NCBI RefSeq assembly: GCF_020731415.2
Contig: NZ_CP088276.1
Location: forward strand, 124,001-188,000
Length of the DNA: 64,000 nucleotides
Source: Phyllobacterium sp. T1293
GTDB lineage: Bacteria > Pseudomonadota > Alphaproteobacteria > Rhizobiales > Rhizobiaceae
Reading direction: 5' to 3'
Positions 54,538-62,377 of the stretch are shown here, piece by piece (within the stretch, counting starts at the first letter, position 1; each line of letters opens with the position of its first letter). The translations under genes were made by a program, and so were the position numbers. The notes beneath the pieces were generated by a model, which did no database searches, was not told where the DNA came from, and was given only the letters and a program-made list of their open reading frames with translations.

Positions 54538-54765
54538 CTAGTTGCTGTCTGCATGGATTGAACGGAAATAGTGTTCAGCATGCTGATAGTAGTTTTCTGC
54601 GTCGACCTGATTGCCAACAAGTGCTGCTGCGCGTGCTTGCGTGAGGTAGCGCTCGTAATTCAGCTGTGCCTTTTGGTAATTTGCAGGTTGCGAGGTCGCA
54701 GAGTTCTTAAGGATTTGTGTCGATCGCGTGCGCGACGTGTTTGATTTTGTCTGGTTCATATTCAT
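54538..54765 (-). CDS. Small DUF4167-like protein
   Basis: A 75-residue protein whose C-terminal ~45 residues match the conserved core of the alphaproteobacterial DUF4167 family (YERYLTQARAAALVGNQVDA, then ENYYQHAEHYFRSI). Full-length family members are usually 200 residues or more, with a long basic, low-complexity tail, so this is a minimal version. The N-terminus is polar (Asn, Thr, Ser rich). Function unknown. No good ribosome site is visible before the ATG. Confidence 0.75.
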   Translation of the reverse strand: MNMNQTKSNTSRTRSTQILKNSATSQPANYQKAQLNYERYLTQARAAALVGNQVDAENYYQHAEHYFRSIHADSN

Positions 54766-54823
54766 TGTTGTTTTGGAGCCATAAGCAGCTCTTTCCTGTT
54801 TGATTTATAAATCCGGAATCCGG

Positions 54824-54988
54824 TCAATCGATTAGATCAGCTACAATCTGGCGCAGTTCCTCGCGCGTGAGCCCTGAAGTGGTAACTTCCCGGCGTTTGG
54901 CAATTTTGCCTTCGGATTGATCCTTGCTAATCAAGTGTATTGGCACAGGCCGCAAGATTGCGGCCTTCGTTTGAATCATTTCTTGCAT
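54824..54988 (-). CDS. Possible 54-residue small protein
   Basis: A frame on the minus strand starting MQEMIQTKAAILRPVPIH and ending TREELRQIVADLID. The last 40 residues look like a real protein (charged, with an amphipathic C-terminal helix). No family recognised. The upstream GGACC is a weak ribosome site. Its first 62 bases overlap the 3' end of the next entry in another frame, so the pair may be two coupled genes or one frameshifted gene. Confidence 0.35.
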   Translation of the reverse strand: MQEMIQTKAAILRPVPIHLISKDQSEGKIAKRREVTTSGLTREELRQIVADLID

Positions 54989-55058
54989 ATTGGTCCATGG
55001 CTGCCGCGATAAAGTCGCGCAGCGTTTCTGTTAAAATAGGTCTTTTGGAAACTGCCAT
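54927..55058 (-). CDS. Possible 43-residue small protein
   Basis: A minus-strand frame starting MAVSKRPILTETLRDFIAAA and ending at TAG 54927. The helix-forming, charge-balanced sequence suggests real coding. It overlaps the preceding entry by 62 bases in a different frame. No homologue recognised. Confidence 0.3.
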   Translation of the reverse strand: MAVSKRPILTETLRDFIAAAMDQYARNDSNEGRNLAACANTLD

Positions 55059-55149
55059 AACAAGCCGCAGATTCAGCCACAGCAAATGGTGTCATTCTCA
55101 TGGGGAAAAACGCGAGCTCATCAGAGAGCTCCAAAGACAGCCGAGATAT

Positions 55150-55368
55150 TTTCATCGGCTTGATACACATATGACCATGCTGTGCGGCTATTTCAAGGCC
55201 AATGGTACAGTGAGGGCGCGTCGTCGGCCGCGATCTTTGAGTTTTCCAATGGTGCGATTTTTACCTATCGCGGCTAGGGTTGGAAAAGACAGCGAGATCA
55301 TCCTCCATATCTCGCCAAACAATGTTCATCTGTTCGATGCTGAAACGGAACTTGCCATTCGTTGATAA
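55150..55368 (+). pseudogene. Remnants of a Gfo/Idh oxidoreductase and an ABC ATPase C-terminus
   Basis: Two decayed pieces lie side by side. From about 55171 to 55261 one frame reads GQWYSEGASSAAIFEFSNG and then AIFTYRG before a stop, the pattern of the C-terminal half of Gfo/Idh/MocA sugar dehydrogenases (which usually continues YRGSWC). From about 55290 another frame reads ILHISPNNVHLFDAETELAI, matching the last strand of the TOBE domain of MalK/UgpC-type ATPases, and stops at 55365. Neither has a start or a complete domain. They look like the fused ends of a deleted sugar-transport operon. The rest of the 54766-55481 gap holds the small frames listed above. Confidence 0.55.
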
Positions 55369-55436
55369 TTTGGAGTGTGCAAGACAGCTGATTACCGTGG
55401 GCGGGCATCTTACCGCCATTTTAGTCGATGTGCTCA

Positions 55437-55455
55437 ATGCAACATCTTGCAACAT
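55437..55455 (+). promoter_or_regulatory. Tandem DeoR-type operator repeats upstream of deoR
   Basis: TGCAACAT occurs at 55438-55445 and again at 55448-55455, exactly 10 bases (one helical turn) apart, about 30 bases before the DeoR-family start. The complementary form TGTTGCA recurs upstream of the flavoprotein gene, which supports a common regulator. Confidence 0.55.
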
Positions 55456-55481
55456 TGGCCACGCTCAGACACATTGAGCGC

Positions 55482-56276
55482 ATGTCTGAATCAACCCCCC
55501 CAGCGGCGCGGGCTCTTGCTCCTCGTCGGCATGATGAAATCCTCAAGCGCGTCGCAGCTGACGGTTCCGTAAGCATTGCGGAATTGGCGAGGTTTTTTGA
55601 CGTCTCGCGCGAAACCATCCGCCGCGATCTGAAAGTGCTTGCCGATAAAGGGCTGTTCGAACTTATTCACGGCGGGGCTGCGCGATCGGATGCGGTAGAA
55701 CCCGGATTAAGCGAGCGTTCTCGCGAAAATGCGCAGGGCAAGGCCGTTATCGGGAAGCTTGCGGCAGATATGGTTGAGGAGGGGATGGTTGTTTTTCTCG
55801 ACTCAGGAACGACCACTTTGGCTATAGCGCATGCATTGGCTGCGTCTCGTCAGAACGTGACAATCTGTACCTCCAGTTTGGCCATCGCTCTTTTCACCTG
55901 TCATCTGCCAAATGTGCGGACACATGTGCTGGGCGGCGAAATCAATCCTGAGGAAGAAGCTGCATCTGGCATGGATGTTGTACAGGCTGCAGAGGCCTTC
56001 CGGATTGATGTGGCATTTCTGGGTGCGGGCGCCGTTACATCTGAAGGCGACATTACCGATTTTACAAAAGCAGGCTCTTTGTTGCGATCCCGGATGATTT
56101 CAATGGCGCAAGCGAGTTACTTCGTCATCGACGGTTCCAAATTTGGCCGCTCGACGCCGCTTAAAATACCAAACTCGCAGGATGCCACAGGGATCATTAC
56201 GGATCGGAATCCCAGCGATATTCTGGCCAATGTTCTCTCGCTAAAGGGCTTGGGCGTAATAATTCCTGCGGATTAA
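55482..56276 (+). CDS. DeoR-family transcriptional regulator
   Basis: A 264-residue repressor: N-terminal DeoR HTH (VSIAELARFFDVSRETIRRD, then GLFELIHGGA) and a C-terminal sugar-phosphate-sensor domain of ribose-5-phosphate-isomerase fold (VVFLDSGTTTLAIAHAL; HVLGGEINPE; VAFLGAGAVTSEGDITDF). The ATG 55482 is preceded by GAG; codons from 55428 would run through the operator repeats. It is followed after 86 bases by the flavoprotein gene and is likely to control it through the TGTTGCA motifs. A DeoR regulator in a phosphonate cluster suggests a phosphorylated effector (inference). Confidence 0.9.
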   Translation: MSESTPPAARALAPRRHDEILKRVAADGSVSIAELARFFDVSRETIRRDLKVLADKGLFELIHGGAARSDAVEPGLSERSRENAQGKAVIGKLAADMVEEGMVVFLDSGTTTLAIAHALAASRQNVTICTSSLAIALFTCHLPNVRTHVLGGEINPEEEAASGMDVVQAAEAFRIDVAFLGAGAVTSEGDITDFTKAGSLLRSRMISMAQASYFVIDGSKFGRSTPLKIPNSQDATGIITDRNPSDILANVLSLKGLGVIIPAD

Positions 56277-56314
56277 ATGTTGCATAATGTGATATTTAAT
56301 GTTGATTTGTTGCA
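56277..56314 (+). promoter_or_regulatory. DeoR-type operator repeats upstream of the flavoprotein gene
   Basis: TGTTGCA at 56278-56284 and 56308-56314 (30 bases, three helical turns, apart) with a variant TGTTGAT at 56300-56306. Same motif as upstream of the DeoR gene, in inverse orientation. Located 50-85 bases before the flavoprotein ATG. Confidence 0.5.
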
Positions 56315-56362
56315 AATCTACGCATAGTGTGGCGACCATCTCTTACGGATGGATGGATCGTT

Positions 56363-58840
56363 ATGGCAAAAGCTTTTCCAACACAGGCGCGCGTGGTCAT
56401 TGTCGGAGGGGGCATCATCGGTTGCTCCGTCGCTTATCATCTGACGAAGCTCGGCTGGACCGACGTTGTTTTGCTGGAGCAGGGGCAACTCAGCGGCGGT
56501 ACGACATGGCACGCGGCGGGCCTTGTGGGGCAGCTTCGCAGTCATGCCAACATGACCGGGTTGATCAAATACTCGACCAAGCTTTACAGCGAACTTGAAG
56601 CTGAAACCGGTCTGGCGACAGGCTGGAAGAATTGTGGCTCTCTTGCTGTTGCCCGAACACAGGACCGCATGACGGTGCTGAAGCGGACAGCGGCGTCGGC
56701 GCGTGCGCAGGGCGTTGATGTCGATGTAATCTCGCCTGAAGAGGCTGCGAATATCTGGCCCGTTATGGCATCTGATGATCTCGTCGGGGCGGTCTGGCTG
56801 CCGGGAGATGGCAAAGCCAATCCAACTGATCTGACGCAATCGCTGGCCAAGGGTGCCCGCAATCGCGGTGCCCGCGTCGTCGAACGCGTCAAGGTGACGG
56901 GTATTACCGTCAAAAACGGTGTGGCCTGCGGTGTGGAAACCGACCAAGGGAATATAGCAGCCGAAATTGTCGTCAATTGTGCTGGGCAGTGGGCAAGACA
57001 AGTCGGATTGATGTGCGGCGTATCGGTCCCGCTGCATTCGGCAGAGCATATGTATATCGTGACCGGAAAGATCGAGGGTGTTCATCCCGATCTTCCCGTT
57101 TTGCGTGACCCTGATGGCTATATCTATTTCAAGGAAGAAGTGGGTGGTCTTGTCATGGGCGGTTTCGAGCCGGAGGCCAAGCCATGGGGGATGAACGGTA
57201 TCCCGGAGAACTTTGAGTTTGCACTTCTGCCTGACGATTGGGATCAGTTCGAGATATTGATGCAGAATGCGCTCATTCGCGTTCCGCAGCTCGAACATGC
57301 GGAAGTGCGCAAGTTTTACAATGGTCCTGAAAGCTTCACGCCTGATAACAATTTCATTCTGGGCGAGGCACCTGAGCTGAAGAACTTCTTTGTCGGGGCG
57401 GGGTTCAATTCCATGGGTATCGCCAGTGCGGGCGGTGCGGGCAAGGCGCTTGCCGAGTGGATCGTCAATGGCGCACCAACGATGGATCTTTGGCCCGTCG
57501 ATATCAGGCGCTTTGCTTCCTTCAACAACAATCCGCGCTGGCTGCATGACCGTGTGAAGGAAACGCTTGGCCTGCACTATGCCATGCCGTGGCCGAACCG
57601 CGAATTGGATACCGCGCGGCCATTCCGGCGCTCGCCACTCTATGATCGGCTTGCCGCCAAGGGTGCGTGTTTCGGTTCGAAGATGGGCTGGGAGCGTGCC
57701 AACTGGTTCGCCGCAGCAGGTGAAAAGCCCGAAACGCAATACGCCTTCGGCCGGCAGAACTGGCACGACGCAGTGAAGCGCGAGATGAAGGCAACACGCG
57801 AAACCGCAGCGCTTTTTGACCAGACATCCTTTGCAAAACTGCTCATACAGGGGCAGGACGCATGCACATTGCTCAACCGTCTCTGCGCTGCGGATGTGGA
57901 CGTGGACATTGGCCGCTCTGTCTATACCGGTATGCTCAATGAGCGCGGCGGCTATGAAACCGATCTGACCGTCATGCGGCTTGCCGCCGACCGGTTCCTG
58001 ATTGTGACAGGTTCCGCGCAAGCCGTGCATGATGCCGACTGGATCCGCAAGAATACGCCCGCTGATTGGCATGTTTCGCTGACCGATGTGACATCAGCCT
58101 ATTCCGTTCTCGCGCTGATGGGTCCCAACGCGCGTGACATTCTGAGCAAGGTTACTTCGGCGGATTTGTCGAATGAGGGTTTTCCATTCGCAACGATCCG
58201 CGAGATCGATATTGGCTATGCCACAGCCTATGCCAACCGTATGACCTATGTGGGGGAACTCGGCTGGGAACTGATTGTCCCGACAGAATTCGCCGTCGGT
58301 GTCTATGAGACCTTGCATGAAGCGGGGCGCGATCTCGGTCTCATCGATGCTGGATATTACGCGCTGGAAGCGCTGCGCCTTGAAAAAGGGTTCCGCGCAT
58401 GGAGCCGCGAGCTTACCCCCGATATCAATCCTTTCGAAGCGGGTCTGGCATTTGCGGTTTCGTTCGATAAATCGAGTGCGTTTATCGGCAAGGAAGCACT
58501 CGTGAAAGCGAAGCAAACAGGTGTGCCGCATCGCAAGATTGTGCAGTTCACCGTTGATGATGGCGAGCCGATGCTGTGGGGCGGTGAACTGATCCTGCGC
58601 AATGGCAAGCCGGTGGGCGAGGTGCGCTCGGCAGCCTATGGGCACACTCTTGGCCGCTCGGTTGCTCTGGCGCTGATTGAGAATGCAGAAGGGGTGAGCA
58701 AGGAATTCATCGAAAGCGGCGAATTCGCGATCGATCTCGCTGGCGCGCTTTATCCGGCAACCGCCCATTTGCGCAGTCCGTATGATCCAAAGTCGGACCG
58801 TGTGAAGGCCGATACAATCAAGGTGCAGGCGGCAGCCTAA
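56363..58840 (+). CDS. FAD-dependent dehydrogenase fused to a GcvT domain (dimethylglycine/sarcosine dehydrogenase-like)
   Basis: An 825-residue two-part enzyme. Residues 1-~430 are a DAO-type oxidoreductase: FAD site VVIVGGGIIGCSVAYHL and TTWHAAGLVGQLRSH, in which His50 matches the residue that binds FAD covalently in dimethylglycine dehydrogenase. Then comes an FAO_M linker, and residues ~430-820 form a GcvT-like aminomethyl-tetrahydrofolate domain (RETAALFDQTSFAKLLIQG; YVGELGWELIVPTE; EALRLEKGFRAWSRELTPD). Such enzymes oxidatively remove N-methyl groups and pass the C1 unit to tetrahydrofolate. Here it sits between DeoR and the phnWAY genes, so N-methylated 2-aminoethylphosphonate is a plausible substrate; this is inference, and sarcosine or dimethylglycine remain possible. 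Confidence 0.85.
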   Translation: MAKAFPTQARVVIVGGGIIGCSVAYHLTKLGWTDVVLLEQGQLSGGTTWHAAGLVGQLRSHANMTGLIKYSTKLYSELEAETGLATGWKNCGSLAVARTQDRMTVLKRTAASARAQGVDVDVISPEEAANIWPVMASDDLVGAVWLPGDGKANPTDLTQSLAKGARNRGARVVERVKVTGITVKNGVACGVETDQGNIAAEIVVNCAGQWARQVGLMCGVSVPLHSAEHMYIVTGKIEGVHPDLPVLRDPDGYIYFKEEVGGLVMGGFEPEAKPWGMNGIPENFEFALLPDDWDQFEILMQNALIRVPQLEHAEVRKFYNGPESFTPDNNFILGEAPELKNFFVGAGFNSMGIASAGGAGKALAEWIVNGAPTMDLWPVDIRRFASFNNNPRWLHDRVKETLGLHYAMPWPNRELDTARPFRRSPLYDRLAAKGACFGSKMGWERANWFAAAGEKPETQYAFGRQNWHDAVKREMKATRETAALFDQTSFAKLLIQGQDACTLLNRLCAADVDVDIGRSVYTGMLNERGGYETDLTVMRLAADRFLIVTGSAQAVHDADWIRKNTPADWHVSLTDVTSAYSVLALMGPNARDILSKVTSADLSNEGFPFATIREIDIGYATAYANRMTYVGELGWELIVPTEFAVGVYETLHEAGRDLGLIDAGYYALEALRLEKGFRAWSRELTPDINPFEAGLAFAVSFDKSSAFIGKEALVKAKQTGVPHRKIVQFTVDDGEPMLWGGELILRNGKPVGEVRSAAYGHTLGRSVALALIENAEGVSKEFIESGEFAIDLAGALYPATAHLRSPYDPKSDRVKADTIKVQAAA

Positions 58841-59709
58841 GCTGCCGGTGCCATTGATTTTGCGATGTCCAGAAACACCCGCACGAGTTTGCCGGCGCTT
58901 CGTTCGCGCAGGCAGATCAGCGCTTCGTCCATAAGCACTTCGGGACCGGCAATCGGAATTTGCACAAGTCTTGTATCCTGACCGAATTCTGCGGATGAGA
59001 CGAAACCAACACCGGCACCCGAAGCGACGATTTCACGGACAGCTTCGCGGCCTTCCGCTTCAATTGCCGACCTGAGTTCAAAGCCCTGACTTGCCGCATG
59101 ATCCTGCAGCTTTTGCCGTGTCTTCGAACCGCGTTCGCGCATGACCAGCGGCAGGCGTGTCAACTCTTCCAAGGTCAGGGATTGGGCCGTTGCCAGCGGG
59201 TGCTCATTGGAAACGAAGGCAACGATAGGGGTGGAATTGAGTTTCAGTATCTCGAAATCGCGCCCGGTTGGAATTTCGCCGAGAACGCCGATATCAGCCT
59301 CATAGCTGTAGAGACTGCTGATAACAGTTTCCGTATTGCCAGCGCGTACAGAGACCTGAATGCCCGGATATTTTTCGCGGAACGTCCCCAGAATATGCAG
59401 GAGATGGTGCGCCGCATCGGCGACAATGCGAAGGGTTCCCGCACGCAATGCACGGGATTCCGAAAGCAGTTCCAGAGCCTGTTGTTCGGTATCGAACATA
59501 CGGTGGGTTATTTCAAGGAGCCGCTGTCCGGCTTCCGTCAGAGTGACCTGCTTCTTGTGACGGTTGAACAGCAGAATATCATATTCTTCTTCCAGCTTGC
59601 GGACCTGATCCGAGATGGCGGGCTGAGTCAGGAAAAGCATTTCTGCAGCGCGTGAAAAGCCGCCGCATACCGCCACATGATGAAATGCGCGAAGCTGGAC
59701 ATAGCGCAT
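58837..59709 (-). CDS. LysR-family regulator of the phosphonate genes
   Basis: A 290-residue LysR-type regulator: HTH (GGFSRAAEMLFLTQPAISDQVRKLEEEYD-type, residues 16-44) and effector domain (AGTLRIVADAAHHLLHILG). It is divergent from phnW with ~165 bases between, and its stop overlaps the convergent flavoprotein stop by a few bases. LysR activators linked to phnWAY-type operons are known to respond to 2-aminoethylphosphonate; that role is likely here. Confidence 0.92.
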   Translation of the reverse strand: MRYVQLRAFHHVAVCGGFSRAAEMLFLTQPAISDQVRKLEEEYDILLFNRHKKQVTLTEAGQRLLEITHRMFDTEQQALELLSESRALRAGTLRIVADAAHHLLHILGTFREKYPGIQVSVRAGNTETVISSLYSYEADIGVLGEIPTGRDFEILKLNSTPIVAFVSNEHPLATAQSLTLEELTRLPLVMRERGSKTRQKLQDHAASQGFELRSAIEAEGREAVREIVASGAGVGFVSSAEFGQDTRLVQIPIAGPEVLMDEALICLRERSAGKLVRVFLDIAKSMAPAA

Positions 59710-59875
59710 GAATATCTCCTTTGACGGCCTGCCTTGTCATATCTGGGTTGCCGAACTGATATAGAGTGTATCGTCTCAGCTTATAGATCAATACAAAATA
59801 ACGATTTTACATATATATCGCACGCATGTGAAATGGCGGGCAAGAGCAGATCATGCCAGTCAGGAGGAAATGACA
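59710..59875 (+). promoter_or_regulatory. Divergent lysR-phnW control region
   Basis: A 166-base AT-rich gap between the divergent genes. It holds TATC-N14-GATA (from TATCTGGGTTGCCG to GATATAG, ~59740-59765) as a possible LysR half-site pair. No confident -35/-10 pair was found. AGGAGG at 59862-59867 is the phnW ribosome site. Confidence 0.35.
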
Positions 59876-61075
59876 ATGTTGGCCGGAAACCAGATTGCGA
59901 CAGCGCCATTCGATGAACCAGCGCTTGGCGAACCCTATCTCCTGACACCCGGTCCTCTCACTACGTCCTATGCGGTCAAGGAAGCAATGCTGCGCGACTG
60001 GGGTTCATGGGATGGCGATTTCCGCGCCATGACCGCTGAGCTTCGTCGCCACCTCCTCTCCCTGACAGGTGATACAAAGGACGAATTCGACTGTGTGCCG
60101 ATGCAGGGCAGCGGCACCTTTGCCGTAGAGGCGATGCTGGGCAGCCTTCTGCCGCGTGACAGCAAGACACTGGTTCTTGTGAATGGCGCCTATGGCCAGC
60201 GCATTGCGCAGACGCTTGACTATCTCGGCAGAGCCCATTCCGTTATCGACAAGGGCGATTATATGCCGCCACGCGGCGCCGAAGTTGCCGCTGCGCTGGA
60301 TGCTGATCCGGCGATTACCCACGTCATCATTGTCCATTGCGAGACAAGTTCAGGCATTCTCAATCCGGTGCATGAAATCTCGGAAGCGGTTTATGCCAAA
60401 GGTCGTAAGCTGCTGATCGACTCCATGAGTGCCTTCGGCGCCATATCGCTGGATGTGAACGAAATCCGCTATGAAGCCATGGTTTCATCGGCCAATAAAT
60501 GCATCGAAGGCGTTCCGGGTTTTGGTTTTATCATTGCGCGTAAGAGCGAGCTTGAAGCCGCCAAAGGCCGCAGCCATTCGCTCAGCCTTGATGTGTATGC
60601 CCAGTGGGCGCACCTCAACAAGACAGGGCAGTGGCGCTATACGCCGCCAACCCATGTGGTTGCGGCATTTCTCGTCGCGCTGCGCCAGCACGAAATCGAA
60701 GGCGGTGTAGCCGGACGGGGCGGCCGCTATACCCATAACCGCGATGTTATGGTTGCCGGAATGCGCGAACTTGGGTTTGAAACGCTGCTCAAGGATCACT
60801 GGCTTTCGCCCGTCATCGTCACTTTCTTCAACCCTGCTCATCCGAACTTTGCATTCGACCGCTTCTATGGGCTGATGAAGGACAAGGGTTTCATCATCTA
60901 TCCCGGCAAATTGACCGTGGTTGACAGTTTCCGTGTCGGCTGCATTGGCCGCATGGACGAGCATGTCATGCGCCGCGTGGTCAAGGCCGCCGGAGAATCC
61001 CTGCGCGAGATGGGTGTCGATACTGCCGCACCTCCCGCTGCTGCCATCGCTGAACGCGCCAAACTTGCGGCTTGA
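59876..61075 (+). CDS. phnW: 2-aminoethylphosphonate-pyruvate transaminase
   Basis: A 399-residue class V PLP aminotransferase that converts 2-aminoethylphosphonate and pyruvate to phosphonoacetaldehyde and alanine. Markers are [18 protein letters not shown] at the start, [13 protein letters not shown] around the cofactor phosphate site, the PLP-facing Asp in [10 protein letters not shown], the Schiff-base Lys208 in [14 protein letters not shown] and an Arg near [13 protein letters not shown] 59876 is eight bases after AGGAGG; ATG 59870 is too close to it. First gene of the phnW-phnA-phnY operon. Confidence 0.95.
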   Translation: MLAGNQIATAPFDEPALGEPYLLTPGPLTTSYAVKEAMLRDWGSWDGDFRAMTAELRRHLLSLTGDTKDEFDCVPMQGSGTFAVEAMLGSLLPRDSKTLVLVNGAYGQRIAQTLDYLGRAHSVIDKGDYMPPRGAEVAAALDADPAITHVIIVHCETSSGILNPVHEISEAVYAKGRKLLIDSMSAFGAISLDVNEIRYEAMVSSANKCIEGVPGFGFIIARKSELEAAKGRSHSLSLDVYAQWAHLNKTGQWRYTPPTHVVAAFLVALRQHEIEGGVAGRGGRYTHNRDVMVAGMRELGFETLLKDHWLSPVIVTFFNPAHPNFAFDRFYGLMKDKGFIIYPGKLTVVDSFRVGCIGRMDEHVMRRVVKAAGESLREMGVDTAAPPAAAIAERAKLAA

Positions 61076-61102
61076 GCCGCTCCGTAAACAAGGAATACCC
61101 CG

Positions 61103-62359
61103 ATGAACCAGATGTCTCCTGTCAATGTCAGCGTCAATGGCCGCAATTATGCCTGGCCGCGCGTGACAGCTATTGCAATCTGCCTTGACGGCTGCGAGCC
61201 AGCCTATCTCGATGAGGCAATCAAGGCTGGCCTGATGCCCGCTCTGGTGAAGATCAAGGAAAAAGGCACGGTGCGCATGGCGCATAGTGTCATTCCAAGC
61301 TTCACCAATCCCAACAATATGTCGATTGCGACAGGACGCCCGCCAGCAGTCCACGGCATTTGCGGCAACTATCTCTATGAGCGCGAAACCGGTAAGGAAG
61401 TGATGATGAACGATCCGCGCTTCCTGCGCGCGCCGACCATTTTCAAAGCCTATTACGATGCTGGTGCTCGCGTCGCGGTGGTGACGGCCAAAGACAAGCT
61501 GCGCGCCTTGCTTGGCCATGGTCTGTCATTCGATGATAACCGCGCAATCTGCTTCTCCTCGGAAAAATCGGACACATCAACCAAAGCAGAGCACGGTATC
61601 GACAACGCATCCGCTTGGTTGGGCAGGCCGGTGCCGGAAGTCTATTCGGCTGAACTGTCAGAGTTTGTCTTTGCTGCCGGTGTCAAGCTGCTTGAGACGT
61701 TCAAGCCTGATGTGATGTACCTCACCACAACTGATTATGTGCAGCACAAATATGCGCCGGGTGTTCCTGAAGCCAATGCCTTCTACGAAATGTTCGACAA
61801 ATATCTGGCAGAGCTTGATGCGTTGGGGGCAGCTATTGTGGTCACCGCCGATCATGGCATGAAGCCCAAGCACAAGGCCGATGGATCGCCTGATGTGATC
61901 TATGTTCAGGACCTGCTCGATGAGTGGCTGGGCAAGGACGCGGCCCGGGTTATCCTGCCGATCACTGACCCCTATGTCGTCCATCACGGTGCGCTCGGTT
62001 CCTTCGCCACTGCCTATCTGCCTGAGGGTGCGGATCAGGCCGATATCATGGCGCGGCTGGCGAAAATTGAAGGGATCGACGTGGTTCTGGACAACGCCGC
62101 CGCCTGCGAGCGCTTCGAACTGCCGAATGATCGCATCGGCGATATTGTTTTCCTCTCCACGGAAAACAAGACACTCGGCACCAGTGAACACCGGCATGAT
62201 CTGGCTGCGCTTAATGAGCCATTGCGCTCGCATGGCGGGCTGACGGAGCAGGTCGTGCCGTTTATCGTCAACAGGAAACTGCCTGATCTGCCCAATGCAC
62301 CGGAACTGCGCAATTTTGATGCCTTCCATTATGCGGCGATGGCCGCGGCCCTGGTTTAG
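61103..62359 (+). CDS. phnA: Phosphonoacetate hydrolase
   Basis: A 418-residue zinc enzyme of the alkaline phosphatase superfamily that cleaves phosphonoacetate to acetate and phosphate. The catalytic residues fall at the positions recalled for S. meliloti PhnA: nucleophile Thr68 (IPSFTNPNNMS) and zinc ligands Asp29 (CLDGCEP), Asp211 and His215 (TTTDYVQHKY), Asp250 and His251 (VVTADHGMKP), plus a C-terminal His in RSHGG. It starts 27 bases after phnW. Confidence 0.95.
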   Translation: MNQMSPVNVSVNGRNYAWPRVTAIAICLDGCEPAYLDEAIKAGLMPALVKIKEKGTVRMAHSVIPSFTNPNNMSIATGRPPAVHGICGNYLYERETGKEVMMNDPRFLRAPTIFKAYYDAGARVAVVTAKDKLRALLGHGLSFDDNRAICFSSEKSDTSTKAEHGIDNASAWLGRPVPEVYSAELSEFVFAAGVKLLETFKPDVMYLTTTDYVQHKYAPGVPEANAFYEMFDKYLAELDALGAAIVVTADHGMKPKHKADGSPDVIYVQDLLDEWLGKDAARVILPITDPYVVHHGALGSFATAYLPEGADQADIMARLAKIEGIDVVLDNAAACERFELPNDRIGDIVFLSTENKTLGTSEHRHDLAALNEPLRSHGGLTEQVVPFIVNRKLPDLPNAPELRNFDAFHYAAMAAALV

Positions 62360-62377
62360 GCGGCGGAGAACACGATC

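Noticed and set aside
54940..55365. A 141-codon plus-strand frame taken as one gene
   Set aside because: Only its last ~25 residues resemble a known domain (ATPase TOBE end); the rest runs antisense to small minus-strand frames and across a second gene remnant. Treated as a relic instead.
56318..58072. A 584-codon open frame on the minus strand
   Set aside because: It lies wholly antisense to the FAD/GcvT dehydrogenase. Its sequence is rich in His, Arg and Cys with no domain, as expected from the complement of a GC-biased gene.
60485..61519. A 344-codon minus-strand frame across phnW and phnA
   Set aside because: Antisense to two well-supported genes; composition is typical of a shadow frame and no domain is seen.
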